Part shown: positions 1 through 8,048 of the stretch, piece after piece
How positions within the stretch are numbered: the stretch's first letter is position 1
How the letters are laid out: each line of letters opens with the position of its first letter
Assembly (NCBI GenBank): GCA_001829785.1
Contig: MICF01000003.1
Location: 77,883 to 141,882 of the forward strand
DNA length: 64,000 bases
Direction: 5' to 3'
DNA from: Sulfurimonas sp. RIFOXYD12_FULL_33_39
GTDB lineage: Bacteria > Campylobacterota > Campylobacteria > Campylobacterales > Sulfurimonadaceae
Notes under the pieces: model-generated
What the model saw: only the letters and a program-made list of their open reading frames with translations
What the model was told of the DNA's origin: nothing
Databases searched by the model: none
Translations under genes and position numbers: made by a program

Positions 1-336
1 AGACTCATGTAAATCTGTCTGGATAGAATTGCGTATCATGCTATCATCGATAACGATATGATAGCTGTTCATAAAATAGCTTGTAAATGCAGAGATAATA
101 AGAAAAGATATTAAAAGTGTTTTGGTTGTATATCTTGAACTAAGTAGAGTTAAAAGCAGTACTATAAATGCAGCTAAAACTACAAATAAAGACAAGACAA
201 ATGCACTGTTTAGAGCGTTTAACGGATATACCTCTATAACATTTTTTAAAAATGGTATATTGGTAAAAATGGTTAAAAATATAGCTGTTATTATAATTAG
301 TCTATATTGCGTTACCGGCTGGATGTTTTTAAACAT
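1..336 (-). CDS. eptA: Phosphoethanolamine-lipid A transferase, N-terminal part (cut by window edge)
   Basis: This is an open minus-strand frame of 112 codons starting at ATG 336 and running off the left edge. It reads MFKNIQPVTQYRLIIITAIF, then further hydrophobic helices, then SYFMNSYHIVIDDSMIRNSI and QTDLHES. The pattern of membrane helices followed by a short 'SYFMxxYxxVIDxxMIxNxxQTD' stretch is typical of the N-terminal domain of EptA-type enzymes. These are inner-membrane proteins that transfer phosphoethanolamine from phosphatidylethanolamine to lipid A and so lower binding of cationic peptides. The catalytic periplasmic domain lies outside the window. An in-frame TGA upstream leaves ATG 336 as the only ATG start; no strong ribosome binding site is visible. 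A perfect dyad at 381-401 sits in the expected promoter region. EptC-like targets (flagellar rod, glycans) are possible in this phylum. Confidence 0.75.
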   Translation of the reverse strand, partial: MFKNIQPVTQYRLIIITAIFLTIFTNIPFLKNVIEVYPLNALNSAFVLSLFVVLAAFIVLLLTLLSSRYTTKTLLISFLIISAFTSYFMNSYHIVIDDSMIRNSIQTDLHES

Positions 337-380
337 TAAATAGTTACTTTGAAGTGAATTTTGTCATAATTTTAGCATAA

Positions 381-401
381 AGTTACAAATAGTTTGTAAC
401 T
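381..401. promoter_or_regulatory. Perfect inverted repeat, candidate operator upstream of eptA
   Basis: AGTTACAAA, a 3-base spacer (TAG) and TTTGTAACT form a perfect 9-bp dyad. It lies between the mqnA stop and the eptA start, about 45 bases upstream of the eptA ATG. On the minus strand it is followed at once by A/T-rich -10-like sequence (TATGCTAAAAT). No T-run follows on either strand, so it looks more like a protein-binding site than a terminator. A further AGTTAC half-site occurs at 342-347. The regulator is unknown. Confidence 0.45.
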
Positions 402-410
402 ATCCGTACA

Positions 411-1061
411 CTATAGCTTTATAGCTTCTTTATAAAATCTTCTAAGACCCATTTTTGCTTTTGTATCAAGATGGTATGAGATATGTTTTAAATAATTCAG
501 TATATTGTTTTGAGAAATTTTTGTTCTTGTGGAAGCTTCATTTAGCATATATCTTGGAATTTTTACTCTGCTTTTTAGGAAATTCTTTTCAATTTTTTTA
601 TAAAACTCTTCGTCTTTGTGATAGCATAAAAGCGCAAAAACAAACGGAAGATTATATTTTTCATGCCACTTTTCGCCCAAATCTACATGTGGTTTGTTTT
701 GAAGGTAATAACGAAGAGCATTGTCGCCTATTATAACTTCGCCTCTAATGTTTAATATCTTTGCAAGAACGTTAGAAGTCTCCGATGCGCTATCATTTAC
801 ACTATCTACATGTGGAATAATCAATACGCTTAAAACTTCTTTTTTAGCGATTATCCCTAAGTTTACATTTTTATAGTTTTTTGCTCTTATGCTTGAGATA
901 AAAGCTGCATCGACTCTATGTGATAGAAATTGTTTATTTATTTTTGATGGAACTCCGCGTTTGTAGTGCATACTCATACTCTGCTGGCTGCTTTTTGTAA
1001 ATCGTTTCATAAAAACATGAAAAGGTAAAAGATTTAGATACTCTATTTTGCCAAAAACCAC
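411..1061 (-). CDS. mqnA: Chorismate dehydratase (futalosine menaquinone pathway)
   Basis: MqnA converts chorismate to 3-enolpyruvylbenzoate, the first step of the futalosine route to menaquinone in the cytoplasm; Campylobacterota use this route. The protein opens with the family signature GKIEYLNLLPFHVF and then shows a periplasmic-binding-protein-like fold pattern, including RGVPSKIN, DAAFISSI and EVIIGDNAL. I place the start at GTG 1061 (216 aa) because TTGGAG lies 6 bases upstream. The longer TTG start at 1073 has no ribosome binding site. It is slightly shorter than many MqnA proteins but appears complete. It is divergent from the molybdopterin genes and upstream of eptA on the same strand. 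Identification rests on motif recognition. Confidence 0.8.
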   Translation of the reverse strand: MVFGKIEYLNLLPFHVFMKRFTKSSQQSMSMHYKRGVPSKINKQFLSHRVDAAFISSIRAKNYKNVNLGIIAKKEVLSVLIIPHVDSVNDSASETSNVLAKILNIRGEVIIGDNALRYYLQNKPHVDLGEKWHEKYNLPFVFALLCYHKDEEFYKKIEKNFLKSRVKIPRYMLNEASTRTKISQNNILNYLKHISYHLDTKAKMGLRRFYKEAIKL

Positions 1062-1126
1062 ACACTTCTCCAACTAACATTTGGCAAAATTATACAGCTC
1101 TTAACTTATAAAAAAGATGAGTTTGA

Positions 1127-1132
1127 TATAAT
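1127..1132 (+). promoter_or_regulatory. -10 element (TATAAT) of the moaD-moaE-moeA operon
   Basis: TATAAT, preceded by TTTGA, sits directly in front of the open frame of moaD. Transcription would start near 1138-1140, downstream of the first in-frame ATG at 1134. That excludes this ATG and supports the TTG start at 1164. No good -35 box is visible, as is common for Campylobacterota sigma-70 promoters. Confidence 0.6.
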
Positions 1133-1163
1133 CATGGCAAGAAAAAGTTTCAGGAGCAATCTT

Positions 1164-1385
1164 TTGGTAAGAGTAGAGTTTTTAGGACCGATACAAAAAG
1201 AGCCTATGCAGTTAGAAATAACGAATTTAAGTCAATTAGCCGTAATACTGCAAGGTGATGAAGAGATGAGAGAGTGGCTGGAAAATTCTGCCGTTGCGGT
1301 AAACGATACTCTTGTAAGCAGTAAAGACGTAGAGTTAAAAGACGGCGACAGAGTTGCTTTGCTTCCGCCTGTTTGCGGAGGTTGA
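1164..1385 (+). CDS. moaD: Molybdopterin synthase small subunit MoaD
   Basis: MoaD carries the sulfur, as a C-terminal thiocarboxylate, used by molybdopterin synthase to convert cPMP to molybdopterin. The 73-residue product begins VRVEFLGPI after the start residue and ends in the required diglycine, PPVCGG. The start is taken as TTG 1164 because AGGAGC is 6 bases upstream and because the TATAAT at 1127 would start transcription beyond the ATG at 1134. The ubiquitin-like pattern (hydrophobic beta strands, then LKDGDRVALLPPVCGG) fits the ThiS/MoaD family. The stop is 3 bases before moaE, so the two subunits are made from one message. A ThiS role is unlikely given moaE and moeA next door. Confidence 0.88.
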   Translation: MVRVEFLGPIQKEPMQLEITNLSQLAVILQGDEEMREWLENSAVAVNDTLVSSKDVELKDGDRVALLPPVCGG

Positions 1386-1388
1386 GAA

Positions 1389-1826
1389 GTGCTTTACTTA
1401 TATGACGGTCCTCTTGACGTTCCTTTGATTTTAAAAGATTGGTATGAACAAGAAGCAGCGAGTAACTACGGAGCATATATTCCTTTTGTAGGAACTGTAA
1501 GAAGCGAGGACGATATTGAGGGACTTAGTTTTGACATTTACGAGCCGATACTGAACTCTTGGTTTGATGCATGGCAAAAAAAAGCAAAAGAGAGGGGTGC
1601 CGTTATAAAAATGGCACACTCCCGTGGAGATGTAATGCTTCATGAGTCTTCATATATAGCTGCTGTTTTCTCTCCAAAACGCCGTGTTGCTTTGGAGTTT
1701 ATAGACGAATTTGTAGAAGACTTTAAGGCATCGGCTCCAATATGGAAATATGATATCAAAGAGGGTAAGAGAATTTATGCACTTGATCGCTCAACTGCTA
1801 TAAAAGGGAGCGGAATTTTAAAATGA
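1389..1826 (+). CDS. moaE: Molybdopterin synthase catalytic subunit MoaE
   Basis: MoaE pairs with MoaD to insert two sulfurs into cPMP, giving molybdopterin. The 145-residue protein is of normal length. It starts at GTG 1389 with GGAGG 8 bases upstream. Family marks are GAYIPFVGTVRSED near residue 27 (the usual 'GAxxxFxGxVR'), then the region AHSRGDVMLHESSYIAAVFS, and the lysine-bearing tail IWKYDIKEGKR that lines the active site. It overlaps moeA by 4 bases (ATGA), so the proteins are translationally coupled. Confidence 0.92.
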   Translation: MLYLYDGPLDVPLILKDWYEQEAASNYGAYIPFVGTVRSEDDIEGLSFDIYEPILNSWFDAWQKKAKERGAVIKMAHSRGDVMLHESSYIAAVFSPKRRVALEFIDEFVEDFKASAPIWKYDIKEGKRIYALDRSTAIKGSGILK

Positions 1827-3034
1827 GCCTATTATCTTATGAAACAAGCCAAAACATGTTGGATTTATTACATGTTAACTCATCAAGAAGCGAAAATATA
1901 GCACTTAGTTCATCTCTTGGAAGAGTATTAGCAGAGGATATCGTTGCCGAGTTCAACGACCCGCAGTTTCCTACCGCTTCAATGGACGGATATGCTGTAA
2001 TTCACACTGATTTGGATGGAAAAAGTATAACAATTCTTGGAGACAATCCTGCTGGGAGCAACGAAATCCGAACTATTAAAAATGGCGAATGCATAAAAAC
2101 ATTTACCGGTTCTATGATGCCTCACGGTGCCGACACGCTTATTCAAATAGAAAATGTTAGTGTAAACAACGGCAAAATCACGGTAGATGAAAAAGTGCCT
2201 TTTGGTAATGCCGTTCGTCCTATCGGAGAAGGCTACAGAGCGGGAGACATACTTATCAAAAAGGGTACGAAAATAGGTTTTGTAGAGATTGGCGTAATGG
2301 CAGCTTTAAACAAAGTGATGGTAAAAGTTGCACTTAAACCTCGTGTTGCCGTTGTTTCAACAGGGAGCGAAATTTTAGATTTGGGCATAAACAGCGATAA
2401 CCCTTCGCAGATAAGAAGTTCAAACAATTACACCTTAGCGGCACTTTTTGAACAATCAGGTGCAGAAGTTGTACAGCTTGGAACAGTCGGCGATGATAAA
2501 AATTCAATAATGCAAACGTTTCAAAATGCTCTCTCTTGTGCTGATATACTCGTAAGTACGGGCGGAGTCAGTGTGGGCGATTATGATTTTGTAAAAGATA
2601 TAGTTCCGCGTATAGGGGCTGAAGTTGTCTATAAAGGCGTGGCAATTAAACCGGGTAAGCATATTTTAGTGGCACAAAAAGAGGAAAAATTTGTTTTAGC
2701 ACTGCCTGGATTCGCCTATTCATCCACCGTTACGGCTATACTGTACGTACTTCCGCTTATTGCAAAAATGTTAGGACGCGACTCTGCATACAAAACAGTA
2801 GCGGCAAAACTTAGCGAAGAGTTTACAAAAAGAAGCCGCCTTACTGAATTTACGGCTTGTAACGTAGTAGTAGAAGACGGTGAATATTTTGTAAATTTTA
2901 AAGATAAAAAAGTTGGAAGTTCTGCGATACTAACCAACATGTTAAACTCAAGTGCGTTGATGATTACAGGTGAAGAGGACGCTAACCTCTCCAAAGGTAC
3001 TTTCGTAAACGTAATACTGCTTGATAATTTTTAA
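1823..3034 (+). CDS. moeA: Molybdopterin molybdenumtransferase MoeA
   Basis: MoeA inserts molybdate into adenylylated molybdopterin to finish the molybdenum cofactor. The 403-residue protein has the expected order: an N-terminal domain with PQFPTASMDGYAV, the TGSMMPHGADTLIQIE segment, then the MogA-like domain with STGSEILDLG near residue 177 and STGGVSVGDYDFV near residue 245, followed by the KPGKHILVA and LPGFAYSS loops. The usual 'LPGNPxxS' is LPGFAYSS here, a mild departure. The C-terminal beta domain is present. It overlaps moaE at the start and the convergent rnhB by 4 bases at the end. The organism probably uses Mo-bis-MGD enzymes such as nitrate or polysulfide reductases; none are in the window. 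Confidence 0.92.
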   Translation: MSLLSYETSQNMLDLLHVNSSRSENIALSSSLGRVLAEDIVAEFNDPQFPTASMDGYAVIHTDLDGKSITILGDNPAGSNEIRTIKNGECIKTFTGSMMPHGADTLIQIENVSVNNGKITVDEKVPFGNAVRPIGEGYRAGDILIKKGTKIGFVEIGVMAALNKVMVKVALKPRVAVVSTGSEILDLGINSDNPSQIRSSNNYTLAALFEQSGAEVVQLGTVGDDKNSIMQTFQNALSCADILVSTGGVSVGDYDFVKDIVPRIGAEVVYKGVAIKPGKHILVAQKEEKFVLALPGFAYSSTVTAILYVLPLIAKMLGRDSAYKTVAAKLSEEFTKRSRLTEFTACNVVVEDGEYFVNFKDKKVGSSAILTNMLNSSALMITGEEDANLSKGTFVNVILLDNF

Positions 3035-3588
3035 AACAGTGTAGGTGCAAGAGCTTTTAGTTTATAGCTTCTTCTGTGTATCTCGCAGTAGCCGTGTTTT
3101 TTAATCATCTCTACATGTAGAGCCGTGCCGTATCCTTTATGTTTTTCAAATTCATACAGAGGATATTTTTTAGCATCTTTGATAATGTTTCTGTCATGTG
3201 TAACTTTTGCAAGTATTGAAGCGGCACTAACTTCAGGAATTTTACCGTCGGCTTTTATCATAGTATTTAATCCGCTTACGCCAAACGAAGAGTTTCCGTC
3301 AAACAGATACTCTTTACATGTAAGATGATTCATAATCTCTTCAAGCCCTCTTTTTAAACAAAATGAAATTCCGTTGTCGTCAATCTCTTTTGGAGAAAAA
3401 ACTACTATATGATAAGCAGAATTTTTGATAATTTCTTCATAAAGAGCCTCTCTTTTTTTCTCGGTTAATTTTTTTGAATCGTCCAATCCATCTACATGTA
3501 AATTCAAAATACATCCTGCAATTACCAAGTCTCCGGCAATGGGACCACGACCTGCTTCATCAATACCACATAAATTTCCAAATTTCAT
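3031..3588 (-). CDS. rnhB: Ribonuclease HII
   Basis: RNase HII cuts RNA in RNA/DNA hybrids and starts removal of single ribonucleotides from DNA. The start at ATG 3588 is chosen because AGGAGA lies 9 bases upstream and the product then begins MKFGNLCGIDEAGRGPIAG, the canonical opening with catalytic Asp and Glu (DEAGRG). Other marks are LDDSKKLTEKKRE, the YLFDG aspartate strand, and IKADGKIPEVSAASILAKVT with its catalytic aspartate. At 185 residues it is complete. The start follows the ATPase stop by 5 bases, so the two are one operon. It converges on moeA with a 4-base overlap. Two TACATGTA words lie inside it as LHV codons. Confidence 0.93.
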   Translation of the reverse strand: MKFGNLCGIDEAGRGPIAGDLVIAGCILNLHVDGLDDSKKLTEKKREALYEEIIKNSAYHIVVFSPKEIDDNGISFCLKRGLEEIMNHLTCKEYLFDGNSSFGVSGLNTMIKADGKIPEVSAASILAKVTHDRNIIKDAKKYPLYEFEKHKGYGTALHVEMIKKHGYCEIHRRSYKLKALAPTLF

Positions 3589-4621
3589 TTTTCTTAGTCT
3601 CCTATTGCCCAAATATCAAACGGAATCATATCCACGCGCGATAAAGGGTGGCTTACACTTCCTTCTCTGCTCATGGTTATCGCCGTTACTTTTTTAATTT
3701 GGTATCTAAATAAAAAAGCTTCAATGGCTTCCATCTTTTTAAAAAGCGTTCTCTCGTCCGCAAAAGGCATTCCCAAAATCACTTCATCGTTTTTTGGAAG
3801 ATAAAAATCAATTCCGTCGTCATAGAAGCAATCTCTTTGTGATTTTAGCAGTTCCAAATATATCATATTCTCAAAAAGTCTGCCGAAGTTCTTTTCAATA
3901 GTTAGAACCGATTTTAAAGATATATCGCAAAGGTATATCTTTCTAATTGCCTTTGGATGATTTACCTTTTGCAGCTGATGTATATAGTTTTTTTCACTAA
4001 GTGCTTCAAATGATTTGTAGAGTTTATCTTTTGATATTTTTCTGCCGTGCCTTATTCTTTCATATATAGAATATGGCGATATCTTTTGTGCCATCATTTT
4101 TGCACAAAATATCAAAATATCCAACTCAACATCGTTAAGTTTGCTCTTTAGAGCTTTTTGAAGATATATAACTCTCTCGTCACTGTTTATTTTATGCATA
4201 GAAGGGAAACCGCCTAATTGAAAAAAATGATTTAGTGCAGTTGAATCATACTTGTACTCATAAGCCAAAAACTCCTCATAATCAAGCGGATAAAGTTTTA
4301 GAGTCGTTAAAAAATCTATCTTGTACTCTATTTCGCTACAGATGATAAGTTGAGGTACGTTCACGATATTTATACTTTGTATGTAATTATCCAAAACAAG
4401 AGTGTTAATCATATTTTTAATACAAAAATTTGAGAGAGTTTTATTTAACTCATCTACATCAATACGCAAGTCACTGCAATCTATATACATGTAACTGTTT
4501 TTTTTAAGCCCAAAAAGATAGTTTTTGACTATTTTAGTTTTTCCGCTTTGCGTAATCCCGTTTATCTGATAGTTTAAATCTTCTAAGTAGAGTTTTCTAA
4601 AATGAAATTTATCTACATGTA
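3111..4621. repeat. Cluster of the dispersed palindrome TACATGTA
   Basis: Within 1.5 kb the octamer TACATGTA occurs five times (3112, 3315, 3493, 4486, 4614). Across the window I count 21 copies by eye, the rest starting at 15448, 16001, 21516, 23662, 24471, 27930, 33777, 36043, 36583, 36736, 37993, 43047, 43425, 44469, 54047 and 57014. Four extend to CTACATGTAG (3111, 24470, 27929, 36735). The S10-spc and alpha operons have none. Inside genes it often encodes Leu-His-Val. The copies are not mobile and share no longer flanking sequence. Function is unknown. Confidence 0.6.
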
Positions 4622-4658
4622 TATCCGTTTTATATAGTTCTTCAAGTAATATTTCCAT
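3594..4658 (-). CDS. Divergent AAA-type ATPase (DUF4143-like ATP-binding protein)
   Basis: The 354-residue protein has a Walker A motif, GITQSGKTK, near residues 34-42. A hydrophobic strand, NTLVLDNYIQS, follows near residue 85, where a Walker B with DE would be expected. The middle has LGGFPSMHK and a winged-helix-like KISKDKLYKSFEALSEKNYI. The C-terminal part has FGRLFENMIYLELLKSQ, a pattern seen in the DUF4143 domain of archaeal-type ATPases found in many bacteria. The glutamate normally following the Walker B aspartate is Asn here, so hydrolysis may be weak. It is the first gene of an operon with rnhB. Members of this family are poorly understood; I assign no specific role. Confidence 0.6.
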   Translation of the reverse strand: MEILLEELYKTDIHVDKFHFRKLYLEDLNYQINGITQSGKTKIVKNYLFGLKKNSYMYIDCSDLRIDVDELNKTLSNFCIKNMINTLVLDNYIQSINIVNVPQLIICSEIEYKIDFLTTLKLYPLDYEEFLAYEYKYDSTALNHFFQLGGFPSMHKINSDERVIYLQKALKSKLNDVELDILIFCAKMMAQKISPYSIYERIRHGRKISKDKLYKSFEALSEKNYIHQLQKVNHPKAIRKIYLCDISLKSVLTIEKNFGRLFENMIYLELLKSQRDCFYDDGIDFYLPKNDEVILGMPFADERTLFKKMEAIEAFLFRYQIKKVTAITMSREGSVSHPLSRVDMIPFDIWAIGD

Positions 4659-4730
4659 GTGTTAATTTTACCATTTCCTTGCTTAAAGGAAATAAATTTA
4701 TAGATATTTCAAATTTTTGCCTACATTTAC

Positions 4731-4759
4731 TTGAATTTTAGAGACGCTTTGGATACAAT
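4731..4759 (+). promoter_or_regulatory. Sigma-70 promoter of the S10-spc operon
   Basis: TTGAAT at 4731-4736 and TACAAT at 4754-4759 are 17 bases apart, a good housekeeping promoter. Transcription would begin near 4766, giving a leader of about 50 bases with a small possible hairpin (AGG CTAGA CCT around 4780) before rpsJ. Nothing like the long S10 leader of E. coli is present, so L4-type attenuation is not evident. Confidence 0.65.
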
Positions 4760-4814
4760 TCCGCTCCCTTAACATAGTTAGGCTAGACCTGACGAGTTCT
4801 TTAGAAGGAAAAAC

Positions 4815-5126
4815 ATGGAAAAAATTCGTTTAAAATTGAAAGCTTACGATCATCGTGTACTTGATAGATCTGTAGCATCAATCGTAGAGGCTGTTAAGCG
4901 TACAGGCGCGGTAATTCGTGGTCCGATACCTTTACCAACAAAGATTCGTAAATATACTGTTATCAAATCTCCACACGTAAATAAAAGTTCACGTGAGCAA
5001 TTTGAAATTCGTATGCACGCTAGAGTAATCGACATTGTTTCTGCTACGCCGGAGACTGTAGATTCTCTAATGAAATTAGATCTTGCACCGGAAGTGGACG
5101 TTGAAGTTCGCTCTATGGATAAGTAG
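4815..5126 (+). CDS. rpsJ: 30S ribosomal protein S10 (NusE)
   Basis: S10 sits in the 30S head and, as NusE, links NusG-bound RNA polymerase with the leading ribosome. At 103 residues it has full length. GPIPLPT at residues 36-42 and [17 protein letters not shown] at 54-70 are hallmark sequences. AGAAGG lies upstream of the ATG. It is the first gene of the long operon and is separated from rplC by 9 bases carrying TAGGAGG. Confidence 0.98.
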
Positions 5127-5135
5127 GAGGTCATC

Positions 5136-5711
5136 GTGGAATATATTGTTGAAAAAATCGGTATGAGCCGTACTATCACAGTTCCTAGTAAGCCTGTTAC
5201 TCTATTAAGAGTATTGGATGCTAAGGTATGTGAAGTTAACGAAGGTAGCGCAATTGTAGCTTACAATAGCGGTAAAAAAATGAATAAGTCAATTGAAGGT
5301 CAGCAAAAAAAATACAGCCTTTCATCTGAGTTTAACCGTTTTGTTACTATTGAAGTAGCAAACACTGAAGCTGGTGATTTAGATTTAGCACCTTTAGCAG
5401 AAGCTAAAGTTGTAAAAGCTACATTCAACACAAAAGGTCGTGGTTTTACTGGTGCAATGAAACGTTGGAATTTTTCTGGTGGTCCTGCTGAACACGGTCA
5501 TAGATTTGGTCGTAGAACAGGTTCTATCGGTAATGCAGAGTGGCCAGGTCGTGTTATGAAGGGTAAAAAAATGCCTGGACAATACGGAAATACACAAAAT
5601 AGTGTTAAGAACGAAATTATCTCTTTTGATGCTGAAAACAAAATCATTGCGGTTGTTGGTTCAGTTTCTGGAGCTAATGGTTCTTTAGGTCGTGTAAAGG
5701 TAGCTAAATAA
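5136..5711 (+). CDS. rplC: 50S ribosomal protein L3
   Basis: L3 starts 50S assembly and reaches the peptidyl-transferase centre. The 191-residue protein carries the long central loop [20 protein letters not shown] (101-120) followed by [12 protein letters not shown]. The residue matching the PrmB-methylated Gln150 of E. coli is Asn133 (GSIGN), so this methylation should be absent. The start is GTG 5136 with AGGAGG upstream (the annotated Met is encoded by GTG). Its stop overlaps the rplD start by one base (TAATG), giving tight coupling. Confidence 0.97.
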   Translation: MEYIVEKIGMSRTITVPSKPVTLLRVLDAKVCEVNEGSAIVAYNSGKKMNKSIEGQQKKYSLSSEFNRFVTIEVANTEAGDLDLAPLAEAKVVKATFNTKGRGFTGAMKRWNFSGGPAEHGHRFGRRTGSIGNAEWPGRVMKGKKMPGQYGNTQNSVKNEIISFDAENKIIAVVGSVSGANGSLGRVKVAK

Positions 5712-6325
5712 TGAGCGCAATAGTTCTAAATGAAAAAATGGAAAAAGCTTCTGAGTTAGCTTTGCCGGAAAGTTTTTCTGGTATTAATCCTCATAACTTA
5801 TACCTGTACGTAAAGTCAACACAAGCAGCTATGAGAGCTAACAGTGCTACGGCTTTAACTCGTGCAGAAGTTAGAGGTGGTGGTAAGAAGCCATGGGCTC
5901 AAAAAGGCGGCGGTCGCGGTCGTGCCGGTTCTAAACGTGCTCCAACATTTGTTGGCGGTGGAAAAGCGTTTGGACCAAGTAACAATCGTAACTATGATTT
6001 AAAAGTTAATAAAAAGCAAAAAAAACTTGCTCTTAACTTTGCTTTAGCTGAGCATGCACAAAAGGGTAGTTTATTCATCGTAGAGAGCATTGAAATAGCA
6101 TCTGGAAAAACAAAAGATGCTGCGGCTTTGTTTAAATCGTTAAATCAAAGAGATACTCTTTTTGTTAAAACGATATTGGATGAAAAAACTTATTTAGCAT
6201 TTGAGAATCTTTCAAGCACGTATGTAATTGAAGAGAATGAATTAAATGCTTATTTAGCTGCGAATTATCGTTCACTTGTGATCGAAAAAGCGGTATGGGA
6301 AAATCTTGTAGGTGAGGCTAAATAA
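5711..6325 (+). CDS. rplD: 50S ribosomal protein L4
   Basis: L4 lines the nascent-peptide exit tunnel with L22. The 204 residues include the tunnel loop [20 protein letters not shown] and [20 protein letters not shown] near residues 48-90. Deletions or changes in this loop cause macrolide resistance in other bacteria; the loop here looks intact. It overlaps both rplC and rplW by one base. In E. coli L4 also represses its own operon by attenuation; I see no matching leader here. Confidence 0.97.
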   Translation: MSAIVLNEKMEKASELALPESFSGINPHNLYLYVKSTQAAMRANSATALTRAEVRGGGKKPWAQKGGGRGRAGSKRAPTFVGGGKAFGPSNNRNYDLKVNKKQKKLALNFALAEHAQKGSLFIVESIEIASGKTKDAAALFKSLNQRDTLFVKTILDEKTYLAFENLSSTYVIEENELNAYLAANYRSLVIEKAVWENLVGEAK

Positions 6326-6606
6326 TGGCAGATATTACAGATATTAAATCTATACTATATACAGAAAAGACACTTGCTATGCAAGAGGATGGAATGATTG
6401 TTGTTCAAACATCTCCACGTATGACTAAGTCAGGTCTTAAAGAGGTTTTTCGTGAGTACTTTGGAATCGTTCCATCAAGAGTAAACTCACTTAATCAAAG
6501 CGGAAAAACAAAACGTTTCCGTGGTGTAGCCGGTAAACAAAACGACTTTAAAAAGTTTTACGTTAAGTTACCAGAGGGTGCACAAATAGAAAGTTTGGCG
6601 GTTTAA
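6325..6606 (+). CDS. rplW: 50S ribosomal protein L23
   Basis: L23 lies at the tunnel exit and is the main docking site for trigger factor and SRP. The 93-residue product opens [15 protein letters not shown] and contains the loop [20 protein letters not shown] (residues 57-76), matching the usual 'GK.KR..G...G...' stretch of the family. It is start-stop coupled to rplD and is followed by rplB after one base. Confidence 0.96.
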   Translation: MADITDIKSILYTEKTLAMQEDGMIVVQTSPRMTKSGLKEVFREYFGIVPSRVNSLNQSGKTKRFRGVAGKQNDFKKFYVKLPEGAQIESLAV

Positions 6607-6607
6607 C

Positions 6608-7447
6608 ATGGCAATTAAAACTTATAGACCGGTAACTCCGTCTCGTCGTTTTTATACGAATGTTGAAAATAGTGATATCACTTCTAAAGCGAGCGTGCGT
6701 TCATTGCTTGTTAAACTTCCTGCAACTGCTGGACGTAACAATAACGGACGTATAACTTCTCGTCATAAAGAAGCGGGTGCTAAAAAACTTTACCGTATTA
6801 TCGATTTTAAAAGAAATAAATTCGGTGTACCTGGTACAGTTAGCACTGTTGAGTACGATCCGTACCGTAACTGCCGTATTGCACTTGTTACATATGCAGA
6901 CGGTGATAAAAGATATATCCTTTTACCAAAAGGTTTAAATGTAGGCGATGCTGTTATCTCTGCTGAGTCTGGCGTAGATATTAAGCCTGGTAATGCGATG
7001 AAACTTATGAATATTCCTGTTGGTACAAATGTACATAACATTGAGTTAAAAGTTGGCAAAGGCGGACAAATGGTTCGTTCAGCTGGAACTTCTGCTCAAA
7101 TTATGGGACGTGACGGCAAATATGTTTCACTTCGTATGCCTTCATCTGAAATGCGTTTAGTATTAGGTGAGTGTATGGCTACTGTCGGAACTGTCGGAAA
7201 CGAAGAGTATATCAATATTGTTATTGCAAAAGCAGGTCGTTCTCGTCATATGGGTATCCGTCCTCAAACTCGTGGTTCTGCGATGAACCCGATAGATCAC
7301 CCGCACGGTGGTGGTGAAGGTAAAACGAATTCAGGTCGTCATCCAGTTACTCCATGGGGTAAACCAACGAAGGGTTCAAAAACTCGTCGTAAAAAAGCAA
7401 GTGATAAACTTATTATTACTCGCCGTAAATCTAATCCGAAGAGGTAG
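6608..7447 (+). CDS. rplB: 50S ribosomal protein L2
   Basis: L2 is needed for subunit joining and peptidyl-transferase activity. The 279-residue protein carries [19 protein letters not shown] near residue 42 and the C-terminal [19 protein letters not shown] (about 227-245), which contains the invariant histidine pair near the catalytic centre. It ends in a basic tail, [18 protein letters not shown]. Length is close to E. coli (273). rpsS follows after 4 bases. Confidence 0.98.
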   Translation: MAIKTYRPVTPSRRFYTNVENSDITSKASVRSLLVKLPATAGRNNNGRITSRHKEAGAKKLYRIIDFKRNKFGVPGTVSTVEYDPYRNCRIALVTYADGDKRYILLPKGLNVGDAVISAESGVDIKPGNAMKLMNIPVGTNVHNIELKVGKGGQMVRSAGTSAQIMGRDGKYVSLRMPSSEMRLVLGECMATVGTVGNEEYINIVIAKAGRSRHMGIRPQTRGSAMNPIDHPHGGGEGKTNSGRHPVTPWGKPTKGSKTRRKKASDKLIITRRKSNPKR

Positions 7448-7451
7448 TTAA

Positions 7452-7727
7452 ATGGCAAGAAGTGTAAAAAAAGGTCCATTTGTTGATGATCATTTAATGA
7501 AAAAAGTAGTTGCAGCCAAAGCTGAAGGTAATAAAAAACCTATCAAAACTTGGTCTCGCAGAAGTATGGTTCTGCCTGATATGGTTGGATTAACTATGAA
7601 TGTTCATAATGGACGTCAATTTGTTCCGGTATATGTAACAGAGAACCATATTGGTTATAAATTAGGTGAATTTGCACCGACTCGTACATTCAAGGGCCAT
7701 AAGGGCTCTGTACAGAAGAAAGGTTAA
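7452..7727 (+). CDS. rpsS: 30S ribosomal protein S19
   Basis: S19 forms the 30S head with S13 and contacts the A-site finger. The 91 residues begin [18 protein letters not shown] and include [15 protein letters not shown] and the C-terminal [14 protein letters not shown], all canonical. It is the sixth gene of the operon, and rplV follows after 2 bases. Confidence 0.97.
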   Translation: MARSVKKGPFVDDHLMKKVVAAKAEGNKKPIKTWSRRSMVLPDMVGLTMNVHNGRQFVPVYVTENHIGYKLGEFAPTRTFKGHKGSVQKKG

Positions 7728-7729
7728 TC

Positions 7730-8047
7730 ATGGCTAGAGCATTATTGAAATTTATCCGTGTTTCACCAATTAAATCTCGTCTTATTGCAAGAGAGATTCA
7801 AGGAATGAATGCTGAACTTGCATTAGCATCTTTAGAGTTCACGCCAAATAAAGCGGCAAAAATTATTGCTAAAGTGGTTGCATCAGCAGTTGCTAACAGC
7901 GGTAACGAAGCGGCTGATTGTGTTGTTACATCATGTCGTGTTGACAATGGTCCAGTACTTAAGAGATTTCGTCCGAGAGCTCGTGGTATGGCATCAGGAA
8001 TCAGAAAACCGACAGCGCATATATTAGTAGAAGTAGAGGGTAAATAA
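7730..8047 (+). CDS. rplV: 50S ribosomal protein L22
   Basis: L22 spans the exit tunnel opposite L4. The 105-residue protein has the conserved opening [17 protein letters not shown] and the beta-hairpin tip [19 protein letters not shown] (about 76-94) that protrudes into the tunnel and can alter macrolide sensitivity. Insertions in this hairpin are absent. It sits 1 base before rpsC. Confidence 0.97.
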   Translation: MARALLKFIRVSPIKSRLIAREIQGMNAELALASLEFTPNKAAKIIAKVVASAVANSGNEAADCVVTSCRVDNGPVLKRFRPRARGMASGIRKPTAHILVEVEGK

Positions 8048-8048
8048 T

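Noticed and set aside
122..343. Plus-strand open frame of 73 codons at the left edge
   Set aside because: It is the shadow of the eptA 5' end on the minus strand, which has the coherent membrane-helix pattern and a family match.
1134..1163. ATG at 1134 as the start of moaD
   Set aside because: It lies upstream of the predicted transcription start and has no ribosome binding site.
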